Origin: an uncultured Collinsella sp.
Lineage (GTDB): Bacteria; Actinomycetota; Coriobacteriia; Coriobacteriales; Coriobacteriaceae
Length of the DNA stretch: 38,064 nt
NCBI GenBank assembly: GCA_959600835.1
Contig: CAUGNQ010000016.1
Location: forward strand, 1-38,064
Direction of reading: 5' to 3'
Shown: positions 1-7,850 of the stretch, in pieces
Layout of the letters: each line of letters opens with the position of its first letter
Position numbering within the stretch: position 1 is the stretch's first letter
The notes under the pieces: model-generated
Seen by the model: the letters and a program-made list of their open reading frames with translations, nothing else
Databases searched by the model: none
What the model was told of the DNA's origin: nothing
Program-made: the position numbers and the translations under genes

Positions 1-16
1 CAGTCCTGCGCAAGAC

Positions 17-39
17 GAAGGCCACATTAAGTGGCCTTC
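17..39 (+). terminator. Small hairpin, possible terminator of a gene to the left
   Basis: A perfect 9-bp stem (GAAGGCCAC / GTGGCCTTC) with a 5-base loop is followed on the plus strand by TTTG. The U-tract is short, so the terminator call is tentative. It would end a transcript entering from outside the window. Confidence 0.4.
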
Positions 40-173
40 TTTGCGTGCGGAACTCGCGACACTACCCGCGAACAACCCTCGGTGCACAGCGCCAAGGCTG
101 GCCGGCCACCGGCCGCGGGGCGGCTGAAAATCTTAAACGCTGCAAGGATGGTGCGGCTGCGCGAGAGCGCGGT

Positions 174-202
174 TTGGTTAGCTGGGCTCCCGCAAATATA
201 AT
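174..202 (+). promoter_or_regulatory. Promoter-like pair pointing into the 3' end of the methyltransferase gene
   Basis: TTGGTT at 174-179 is followed, after 17 bases, by a perfect TATAAT at 197-202. Any transcript would run antisense into the downstream end of the minus-strand methyltransferase gene. The match to the sigma-70 type consensus is visible, but there is no evidence that it is used. Confidence 0.25.
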
Positions 203-204
203 AG

Positions 205-1815
205 CTAGCCAACTTTGCGGCTGAGTCTTCTATCCTTGAGCGCGTGCCAAGCTTGGCGCAGCGTTTTCACATCGCTTTCTGATAAGCCTAGCCCTTCCAC
301 AAGTAGTTTGGCATCTACATAGTCTAGAAGACGCTCAACTTCCCCAGCGCGAGCTAGTCTATCAGCTTTCTCAAAGTCCCATTTGATTGAAGCTTTGAAC
401 GGAATCGGAAGATCTCTGGCCTCACTCGGTTCGAACGTGAGCACGCCTCCGCCATAGCTCCTCCCCATTAGTTCGCTGCAAAGAAACGTGTAAGAGTTGT
501 TGAAGGATACTGCAACTGACCTTCCGTCTACGTTCTCTGCAAAGCGCACCTTGTGTAGCGTGTCCGTAGTATGGACATCGGCCTCGTTAAGGACAATTCT
601 CGGATATGAGCCGACCTGTCGGTAGAAGAAAGCGTCTGGTTTCCATGACGTCGGCACGCGCCACCAAGGCTTGCGAACGCGACATTTGTAGTTCTGATCA
701 ACGCCGGCTTCTTCTCCCTGTTTGATGTACTTTGTGTCAGCGGGTGTCAAGTCGTTCTCGTCTGGTAGGAACAAAAGTACGTTTCGCTGCAATTCAAGCT
801 GACGATTGAAGTCTTTGCCCGTCAACGAGAGACCGTCGAGTTGGAAAGAACGACTGATAATCCCAATGCAAGACTGCTCAATTCGCCGTGCATGAGCCTT
901 ATCGTTGCTTTGGAGGAAGAAAGAATTTTGTCCACTGACTAGTCCAACGTTAACGTCAAAGAGATCAGACGCTTGGGAAACGCTGGGCAACTTCTTGATA
1001 TCTTGAAGCAGGTCAAGGGCGTTTTCGGACAGGAAATATCCCTGCCACTTCATAGAACCCGGCAACTTCCTTTTTGCAGGTTCCTCCTCGAGAGATTTCT
1101 GCGTTAAGGATCTGAGCGCTTCCGCGTCCTCGGTTTCGATTACCCTTATGACGCCCTTTTCATTTGAGGTGCGCTCGGCAAGCAGGAGGATTACTTCCTG
1201 TTGGATGCCCTCGAAGATGAGCTTTTTAAACGTGATGACCGTAATTCGCTCAAAACGCTGCATGAGGAACGACCGGGTCTCAGCCGCATACTTAACTTGA
1301 AAGAGCTCGGCGGGAATTACCATAGCGAGCCTGCCATTTTCGGCAAGCAGGTGACAGCATACGACCAGGAAGGGGAGCCATATGTTGGTGAGGCGGTTGG
1401 GGTTGAACCCGTATGAACGCATAAGCTCAAAAGCAACCTCGCGATATTCCTCGGAGAAATCTTGATAGCGGATGAATGGAGGATTGCCCACCACGACATC
1501 AAAGGGACCGCTTAGCGCGTCGTCCTCCTTGCAGAGTCCAAAGAAATCCCCGGTTATGATTGTCCCGCCCCGAGAAGCTGCCTTTGAGGCTTCTTTCCGA
1601 TAGAGTTCAACTCCAGTTACTTGGTTGCAAGCCTCGTTGCTAGACGCTCCAAGGGCTTGCAACCTTTTTACGGCGCATGACGAAATTGCCCCGTCACCAC
1701 AGCTGGGCTCAAGGACTGTAGCCTTAGGGGATGTTATCGCCCAATCGCATAGAAACTTGGCGACATTAATAGGCGTATAGTAGCCACCCCTGAGCTTGTC
1801 GTCGTTGCCGGTCAT
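205..1815 (-). CDS. Adenine-specific DNA methyltransferase, Eco57I/TaqI-like class (536 aa)
   Basis: This is a stand-alone N6-adenine DNA methyltransferase, expected to protect host DNA from the restriction enzyme encoded just upstream. It has the motif order of gamma-class enzymes: motif X-like RGGYYTP at about residues 9-15, the SAM-binding motif I VLEPSCGDG at 34-42, and catalytic motif IV NPPF at 111-114. The C-terminal half resembles a TaqI-like target-recognition domain. Its ATG overlaps the stop of the upstream restriction gene by 4 nt (ATGA), so translation is probably coupled. The length is close to that of M.Eco57I (about 544 aa by recollection). The target sequence cannot be read from the protein. 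The family call is firm; the recognition specificity is unknown. Confidence 0.9.
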   Translation of the reverse strand: MTGNDDKLRGGYYTPINVAKFLCDWAITSPKATVLEPSCGDGAISSCAVKRLQALGASSNEACNQVTGVELYRKEASKAASRGGTIITGDFFGLCKEDDALSGPFDVVVGNPPFIRYQDFSEEYREVAFELMRSYGFNPNRLTNIWLPFLVVCCHLLAENGRLAMVIPAELFQVKYAAETRSFLMQRFERITVITFKKLIFEGIQQEVILLLAERTSNEKGVIRVIETEDAEALRSLTQKSLEEEPAKRKLPGSMKWQGYFLSENALDLLQDIKKLPSVSQASDLFDVNVGLVSGQNSFFLQSNDKAHARRIEQSCIGIISRSFQLDGLSLTGKDFNRQLELQRNVLLFLPDENDLTPADTKYIKQGEEAGVDQNYKCRVRKPWWRVPTSWKPDAFFYRQVGSYPRIVLNEADVHTTDTLHKVRFAENVDGRSVAVSFNNSYTFLCSELMGRSYGGGVLTFEPSEARDLPIPFKASIKWDFEKADRLARAGEVERLLDYVDAKLLVEGLGLSESDVKTLRQAWHALKDRRLSRKVG

Positions 1816-4802
1816 CCCTCAGCCCGCTCCTTTAACTGGTTATCCAACTCGTAAAGTTCATCGACAAGCCGCTCAAGCGAGTTCTTCGCGGCCTCAATCG
1901 ACCTGGAGTAAAGCTCTTTGTCGCCGGGAAGTATGGCTTCATCTCGCTTCGCAATGAAAGAGCGCGCTTGCTTCACCAAGCACGTTATTCTCTCATGCGC
2001 TGCCACCTCCTCAGGGTCGGAAAAATCGATTCTCCTAATCGGGACATCTTCAATGAACTGTTTGCCGTGTGAATAGTACTCGCCACCAAACAAGCTTGTC
2101 CTATGGCGGACAATAGATTCTACAAACCAGTGACAGAGGACGGCCTGAACATACTCGATACTTTCAGGCGCATCGTCCAGCATCTCAAGTCCGTAGTATG
2201 GTCCGTTCCCGCCTCCCGTGAACATGACCGACCCTGTTGTGTCGAGTGAGTATTTAGGGCCAAGAGAAAGAACGGACCAGATAAGGTGTTCCTTGCCAGA
2301 AAATCTGTTAATGCTCTGCGAGCGGCCAAAACGATGCCAGTCGCCTCCTTGCAAGCGGGGAGAAAACGCCCTCTGCTTAAGAAGCGGTTCCAGGTGCGAC
2401 AGGTACTCAAATGCTTTCGGGTACTCTTTTGCGATTTGGCTTAAAGGTATCAGCTTGGCGGAGCCACTCTCGAATGAATAAGGGAAGATGATGAGGCGAT
2501 TGGCCCGTATCTCTCCCAGTGGTTCAAGCACTACGTCCAGCAGGCATGGATGGCAGATGCTTTCCTCGACAATGGAGTCATACCCTAGGTAGTCTTTGAA
2601 ATAAACGAGTCCGTTCTCAACTCGCTCAGGCTTGATGATATAGGCCCCGTCGTTGCTAGTTTGAAGTCCGACGAATACTTTTGCCAAAGATGACAACGGC
2701 GAGCATTTGGCGGCAATCTTCGAGAGGTGATCTTCTATAGCTTCGGGCTGGAACGCCCAGGGCTCAGCGGTCAGCATTGTTTCCGGGTACGATCTGAACC
2801 CGTCGCACGGAGACAACAGGAACTCAGTGAGGTCGGTAATTCTGATTCTTGAGAACTCTGCATATGCTTCCGGTGAGGCAACGATTATGCAGGTGTACGT
2901 ACTTCGATTTGGGAATACCTGGATGGCACCGAAGTCAACAATTCGGCTGATGTGGTACTTCCCCGAAAGAAGTCTCCTAAGTTTCTTGCCTGTCTGTATG
3001 GTCATGAACTTGTTTGGGACAATAACGCCAAGTCTTCCGGCGGAGTTCAGGAGTCCAAGAGCCCGCTCGATAAAGAGCTGGTACTTGTCCAGAGCGCTTG
3101 TAGAGGCAAGCGTGAGATCACAGTACGGGCTCTTGTAGAAGTCGTACTCCTTGGGCGTGAGTCGAGCAAGGTTCTGCACGCGTATATAAGGGGGATTTCC
3201 TACGATTGCATCGAATCCCTCGAAATCGAACTCATTCGCCCATTCGAATGGACGAATGTTGCGTAGTGTTTTAATGCTCGATGTGGCCTCGGGGTCGAAG
3301 TCGTAGTAACTGTAGCCAACGAGACTATTTCCGCATTTAATGTTACCGGAAAGGTCTGGAAGGAGCGTGTTTCCCGTCTCCTCGCGGTATTCATCCAGCT
3401 CCTCTTTTGTGCAATCCTCGAGAAGTTTGAGGACGAGGTTGAGTTTGGCAACTTCTGCAGCGAGCGGGTTGATATCAACGCCATAGATAGCTTCGATAAG
3501 AATCTCTCTCTTGCGCCAGAAAGGCAAATCAGGTCCCGAAGCCCTGTCTATAAGCTCGATGAAATAATGCGATGTGTGTTCAATCTGTCCGTCAAGGTCG
3601 CGCGATATTAAGTATTCGTAGACGGAGAGGAGGAAGTTTCCTGATCCACAGCAAATGTCTGCCACCTTACACGGATACGACAGATCTTGAAGGGTGTTAG
3701 CAACGATGGCATCAGTGATCTCCTTCGGCGTGGGCACTACGCCGTCAGAGTCGGCAGCGTCGATTGTTTTTGCAAAGATGACCATATCCCCATCAAGGAG
3801 GATATGCTCGGCGAGAAACTGTTCATAAATCTGACCGATGACATGCGGAGGTACAACGTTGAAGCTGTAGGGACTCACCGGGTAGTAAAGTTGTTCGACA
3901 ATTGATGCAACGACCTCGTCGGAGACTACCAAATTGTTGGCTTCCAGGTCTTGGAACAAACCTGAGTCATAGATGGCGTCTGCGGCCTCGAAGAGGTCTT
4001 CCAGTTGTCGATAGGTTTTGACCTCAGACAGTGTCGTATATGATGCAAATCCTCGGTCTTCGCAGACTCGAAGGAAGACGATTCGATCTATCAGGGCTTG
4101 AGTGAATAGGTCTAGCGCATTGCTATCTTTCACGGTGTTGTTCTGCGCAATATCCCTAGCCAATGCAGCTCGCCAGTCTCTGATTTGAGATAGGAAGAAA
4201 GCGTCGAAAGGCTCATGTTGCGTTGATTCGCTCGGCCTGAACTCTTGTAGGCTGCCTGCCTGTACGGCATCTTTGGAGATAAGTGAGATGAGGTAATCAA
4301 AGTTATCTTCGAGTTCGTCGTAGCGAAGGTGGGCGATACGGGCAAAAGCCGCGCTGTCTTCTGGGCGAGGGCGAAAACCGCAGTCGTAGATTGAGAGGTG
4401 TTCAAAATTAGATAGAACCACAATGGGGTGATTGCCGTTCCACCCATAGCGGCGTGCCTGGAAGGCTGGACTACGATTCTCGGATATGTTGACGCTGGGC
4501 TTCTTGGCTTCCAAGAAGAACTGCGTCTCACCGCCTACCCTGAACGCGTAGTCGGGTTTCTTTGTCGCATGAGCGGGGTCTTCGTCATCAACCACTACCG
4601 TTGATTCATGGATTACTTCCCTGGCGTAGATGGAGAGCCCCCGCTCATTGTCAACGTCCCATCCTAGAAGTGTAAACAGTGGGTTCAAAAACTCGATTCG
4701 CAGAGCTGTCTCGTTGTAAGACGGCTTAAGGTACTCTGAGCGATTCTGCGCATACTTTGTCACGAGTTCGCGAAGCGCAACGAGTGTTGCCTCTTCAGCC
4801 AC
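1812..4802 (-). CDS. Type IIG restriction endonuclease-methyltransferase, Eco57I-like (996 aa)
   Basis: This is a bifunctional restriction-modification polypeptide. Near the N-terminus a PD-(D/E)XK nuclease motif is visible: Asp84 in KPDYAF, then Glu98-Ala-Lys100 in FLEAKKP. A gamma-class adenine methyltransferase core follows, with motif I ADICCGSGNF near residue 380 and motif IV NPPY near 534, then a TaqI-like C-terminal specificity region. The size matches R.Eco57I (about 997 aa), which also pairs with a separate methyltransferase. An upstream GTG at 4814 is in frame, but the start at 4802 (GTG) is preferred because AGGTGG lies 8 bases before it. Base composition looks lower in GC than the neighbouring gyrase genes, which fits horizontal acquisition. 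It is transcribed first, ahead of the methyltransferase. Confidence 0.88.
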   Translation of the reverse strand: MAEEATLVALRELVTKYAQNRSEYLKPSYNETALRIEFLNPLFTLLGWDVDNERGLSIYAREVIHESTVVVDDEDPAHATKKPDYAFRVGGETQFFLEAKKPSVNISENRSPAFQARRYGWNGNHPIVVLSNFEHLSIYDCGFRPRPEDSAAFARIAHLRYDELEDNFDYLISLISKDAVQAGSLQEFRPSESTQHEPFDAFFLSQIRDWRAALARDIAQNNTVKDSNALDLFTQALIDRIVFLRVCEDRGFASYTTLSEVKTYRQLEDLFEAADAIYDSGLFQDLEANNLVVSDEVVASIVEQLYYPVSPYSFNVVPPHVIGQIYEQFLAEHILLDGDMVIFAKTIDAADSDGVVPTPKEITDAIVANTLQDLSYPCKVADICCGSGNFLLSVYEYLISRDLDGQIEHTSHYFIELIDRASGPDLPFWRKREILIEAIYGVDINPLAAEVAKLNLVLKLLEDCTKEELDEYREETGNTLLPDLSGNIKCGNSLVGYSYYDFDPEATSSIKTLRNIRPFEWANEFDFEGFDAIVGNPPYIRVQNLARLTPKEYDFYKSPYCDLTLASTSALDKYQLFIERALGLLNSAGRLGVIVPNKFMTIQTGKKLRRLLSGKYHISRIVDFGAIQVFPNRSTYTCIIVASPEAYAEFSRIRITDLTEFLLSPCDGFRSYPETMLTAEPWAFQPEAIEDHLSKIAAKCSPLSSLAKVFVGLQTSNDGAYIIKPERVENGLVYFKDYLGYDSIVEESICHPCLLDVVLEPLGEIRANRLIIFPYSFESGSAKLIPLSQIAKEYPKAFEYLSHLEPLLKQRAFSPRLQGGDWHRFGRSQSINRFSGKEHLIWSVLSLGPKYSLDTTGSVMFTGGGNGPYYGLEMLDDAPESIEYVQAVLCHWFVESIVRHRTSLFGGEYYSHGKQFIEDVPIRRIDFSDPEEVAAHERITCLVKQARSFIAKRDEAILPGDKELYSRSIEAAKNSLERLVDELYELDNQLKERAEG

Positions 4803-5020
4803 GGATCTCACCACCTATTCTGACAAACAGCTGCATTTAGCTGCGATTTGCTCTTTAAAACTCAGTTACTCCTCTTGGGGTCAACTGAGCTTTCCATTAT
4901 AAGCGGCGTGGCTGCTATCCCACGAGCCATTCTCTGGGTGCATTATTGCTCTGCCTGATTCTTCTTCTAGACTTACCCCACGATCTCGCGCACCCGTCAG
5001 TCACAAGTTTCAAGGCTGTC
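4803..5020 (-). promoter_or_regulatory. Upstream region of the restriction-modification operon
   Basis: On the minus strand a perfect -10 hexamer TATAAT lies at 4901-4896, without a clear -35. Just downstream of the predicted transcription start a 7-bp stem (CTCAGTT 4889-4883 / AACTGAG 4867-4861) is followed by TTTTAAAG, giving an attenuator-like shape before the GTG start. A GCAGCT direct repeat spaced 4 bases apart lies closer to the start. No controller-protein gene is visible, so control by this leader is a guess. Confidence 0.35.
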
Positions 5021-5054
5021 AAAAAAGCGGTCGGCGCGCAAATGCGCCGACCGC
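5021..5054 (-). terminator. Rho-independent terminator of gyrA
   Basis: On the minus strand an 11-bp GC-rich perfect stem (GCGGTCGGCGC / GCGCCGACCGC) with a 6-base loop runs directly into TTTTTT. It lies about 40 bases past the gyrA stop and separates the gyrase operon from the restriction-modification genes. Confidence 0.9.
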
Positions 5055-5094
5055 CAATATGAGGGGTCTGATATTTTTTGTCAGAGAGGGCTAC

Positions 5095-7839
5095 TTACTC
5101 GTCTAGGAGATCCTCTGGCATATCGTCTCCGTCGCCTAGGTCGACCGAGGTGTTCTGGGTGTCGACTGCGCCCGAATCCTCTGTGCCCCCGCCCTCGGGC
5201 TTCTCTTTGGCTGCCGTCATGCGGGCTACGGCGCAGATGCGGTCGTTGTCGTCGACGGTCATCATCTTGACGCCCTGGGTAGCGCGGCCAGTCTGGCTAA
5301 TCTCATCGGTCTTGACGCGAATGACCGTCGCGCCCTCCGTCACGATGAACAACTCGTGCTGCGGGCCCACCGTCTTCATGGCCGCGAGGTTGCCCTTACG
5401 CTCGGTCATTTGGATGGTGTAGACGCCCTGGCCGCCGCGATTCTGCTCCGGGTAGTCCGCGACCGGCGTGCGCTTGCCGTAGCCGCGCTCGGTGATGACG
5501 AATAGATCGCCGTTGCCGTTAGTGACTTCCATGCCCAGAACGCTCACGCCGTCCTTCATACCGATACCGCGAACGCCGCTGGTATCGCGGCCGGTGGCGC
5601 GCACCTGCTCCTCGGAGAACATGATCGCCTTGCCCGCGGTGGTGGCCAGGATAATCTTGTCGCCCTCGCGCACGCGGCGCACGTTCAGCAGCGCGTCGTC
5701 GTCACGCAGGTTGATAGCGATCAGGCCGTCGCGGCGGCTGCGGTCATATGCGCTCATTACGGTCTTCTTGACCATGCCGCTCTTGGTGGCAAACATCAGG
5801 TACTCGTCGGCAGGGAACTCGCGGCAGCTGATGACGCTCGCGATCTTCTCGCCCTCCTCGAAGGGCAGCAGGTTGACGATTGCGGTACCGCGCGCCTGGC
5901 GCGTACCCACCGGCAGCTCGTGCACCTTCAGGCGATAGACCTTACCCTTGCTCGAGAAGAACAGCACGTACTCGTGCGTGGACGCGATGAACATCTCGTC
6001 GATGACGTCGTCCTCTTTGAGGTTGACGCCCGACACGCCCTTGCCGCCGCGCTTCTGGGCGCGGTAGGCGGCCACCGGGATGCGCTTGACATAGCCGGTG
6101 TGGGTGATGGTCACGACCATGTCCTCATCGGCAATGAGGTCCTCGACGTCCAGGTCCTTCTCGACATGGCTGATCTCGGTGCGGCGCTTATCGCCGAACT
6201 TCTTGGAGATCTCGCGCATCTCTTCCTTAATGACGCCCAGGATCTTCTCCTCGTGCGCCAGCAGGTCCTCGTAGTAGGCGATGGCGCGGCGCAGGCCGTC
6301 CAGCTCTTCCTGGATCTTGTCGCGCTCCAGGCCGGTCAGGCGGCGCAGCTTCATCTCGAGGATGGCCGTGGTCTGCTCGGGCGTAAAGCCAAAGCGCTCG
6401 ATCAGGCGGCTGCTGGCCTCGGAGTCGGTCTGCGAGGAGCGGATGATGCTGATGACCTCGTCGATATGGTCAAGGGCCATCAGGTAGCCCTCAAGGATAT
6501 GCGCGCGAGCCTGGGCCTTCTTAAGGTCGAAGCGGGTGCGGCGGGTGACGACGTCGACCTGGTGGTCGATGTAGTGCTGCAGCATCTCGCGCAGACTCAG
6601 GCATTTGGGAACGCCGTTGACGAGCGCCAGGTTGTTGGCGCCGAAGGTCGTCTGCAGCGAGGTGTACTTGTACAGGTTGTTGAGCACGACCTGCGGGATG
6701 ACGCCCTTCTTGAGTTCGATGACCAGACGGATACCCTTCTGGTTGGACTCATCGCGCATATCCGAGATGCCCTCGATGCGCTTGTCGTTGACGAGCTGGG
6801 CGATCTTCTCCTGCAGGGTGCCCTTGTTGACCATGTAGGGGATCTCGGTAAAGACCAGGCGGCTGCGGCCGGTCTTGGTGGACTCCACGTGAGCCTTGGC
6901 GCGCACGGTAATGGAGCCGCGGCCGGTCTCGTAGCTCTGCTTAATGCCGGCGCTGCCCATGATGATGGCGCCGGTGGGGAAGTCCGGACCGGGCATGATC
7001 TGCATGAGCTCGTCGACGGTGGCTTCGGGGTTGTCGATCAGGTAGCAGGTGGCCTCGATCGCCTCGGTGAGGTTGTGCGGGGCGATGTTGGTGGCCATGC
7101 CGACGGCGATGCCCTGGCTGCCGTTGACCAGCAGGTTGGGGAAGCGCGCAGGCAGCGCCACGGGCTCGGCGAGTGATTCGTCGTAGTTGGGCTGCCAGTC
7201 GACGGTATCCTTCTGCAGGTCACGCAGCAGCTCCATGGCGGGCTTTGCCAGACGGCTCTCGGTGTAACGCATGGCTGCCGCGCCGTCGCCGTCGATGTTG
7301 CCGAAGTTGCCGTGACCGTCGATGAGCGGCGTGCGCATGGAGAACCACTGCGCCAGGCGGACCATGGCCTCGTAGACCGCGAAGTCGCCATGCGGGTGGT
7401 ACTTACCGATAACTTCGCCGACCGTCCAGGCCGACTTCTTGTGCGGACGGTTGGGGTAGATGCCGCTCTCGTTCATCGCGTACAGGATGCGGCGGTGCAC
7501 CGGCTTTAGGCCGTCGCGCACGTCCGGCAGGGCGCGCGCCGTGATGACCGACATCGAATACTCGATAAACGACTGCTTCATCTCGCGACCGAACTCCGAA
7601 ATCTGGAGCTGGCCGCCATTGATATCCTCGCCGGCCGAGGCGCCACGGTCGACTTCGCCAAAGCTCTCCTCGAGCTCACCGTCGTCCTCTTCCTCGTCAT
7701 CATCGGCATCGGGGTTATAGGCGTCAGGATCGCCGTCCTCGCCCTGCTCAGCACGGGCAAGCAGGCGCTTCAGATCGTCGGGCATGCCGGCATCGCCGGC
7801 CTCGCCCATGCCCTCGTTGTTGTTGATATCGTCTGCCAC
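5095..7839 (-). CDS. gyrA: DNA gyrase subunit A (914 aa)
   Basis: This is the DNA breakage-reunion subunit of gyrase, which acts with GyrB to introduce negative supercoils. The active-site Tyr is Tyr192 (AAMRYTES), equal to E. coli Tyr122. The gyrase-specific GyrA-box appears as QKRGGKG near residue 593, ahead of a six-bladed C-terminal domain and an acidic tail. Two oddities are visible. There is an acidic, disordered N-terminal extension of about 70 residues absent from E. coli GyrA. The quinolone-resistance region reads GDFAVYE, so the residue equal to E. coli Ser83 is Phe153 and Asp87 is Glu157. The GTG start has AGGAGGT five bases upstream, and that site overlaps the gyrB stop; the gap to gyrB is 11 bp. 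Confidence 0.97.
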   Translation of the reverse strand: MADDINNNEGMGEAGDAGMPDDLKRLLARAEQGEDGDPDAYNPDADDDEEEDDGELEESFGEVDRGASAGEDINGGQLQISEFGREMKQSFIEYSMSVITARALPDVRDGLKPVHRRILYAMNESGIYPNRPHKKSAWTVGEVIGKYHPHGDFAVYEAMVRLAQWFSMRTPLIDGHGNFGNIDGDGAAAMRYTESRLAKPAMELLRDLQKDTVDWQPNYDESLAEPVALPARFPNLLVNGSQGIAVGMATNIAPHNLTEAIEATCYLIDNPEATVDELMQIMPGPDFPTGAIIMGSAGIKQSYETGRGSITVRAKAHVESTKTGRSRLVFTEIPYMVNKGTLQEKIAQLVNDKRIEGISDMRDESNQKGIRLVIELKKGVIPQVVLNNLYKYTSLQTTFGANNLALVNGVPKCLSLREMLQHYIDHQVDVVTRRTRFDLKKAQARAHILEGYLMALDHIDEVISIIRSSQTDSEASSRLIERFGFTPEQTTAILEMKLRRLTGLERDKIQEELDGLRRAIAYYEDLLAHEEKILGVIKEEMREISKKFGDKRRTEISHVEKDLDVEDLIADEDMVVTITHTGYVKRIPVAAYRAQKRGGKGVSGVNLKEDDVIDEMFIASTHEYVLFFSSKGKVYRLKVHELPVGTRQARGTAIVNLLPFEEGEKIASVISCREFPADEYLMFATKSGMVKKTVMSAYDRSRRDGLIAINLRDDDALLNVRRVREGDKIILATTAGKAIMFSEEQVRATGRDTSGVRGIGMKDGVSVLGMEVTNGNGDLFVITERGYGKRTPVADYPEQNRGGQGVYTIQMTERKGNLAAMKTVGPQHELFIVTEGATVIRVKTDEISQTGRATQGVKMMTVDDNDRICAVARMTAAKEKPEGGGTEDSGAVDTQNTSVDLGDGDDMPEDLLDE

Positions 7840-7850
7840 GTTACCTCCTC

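Larger units (their letters stand above)
1..204. other. Intergenic left edge, no supported gene
   Basis: No convincing gene is seen here. The only open frame (minus strand, about 61 codons) has no ribosome binding site and looks like non-coding sequence. The stretch holds a small perfect hairpin near its start, a GC-rich inverted patch around 103-121, and a promoter-like pair on the plus strand at 174-202, each listed separately. Confidence 0.6.

Noticed and set aside
27..212. 61-codon minus-strand frame at the left edge
   Set aside because: It has no ribosome binding site and no family resemblance, and it overlaps the end of the methyltransferase gene.
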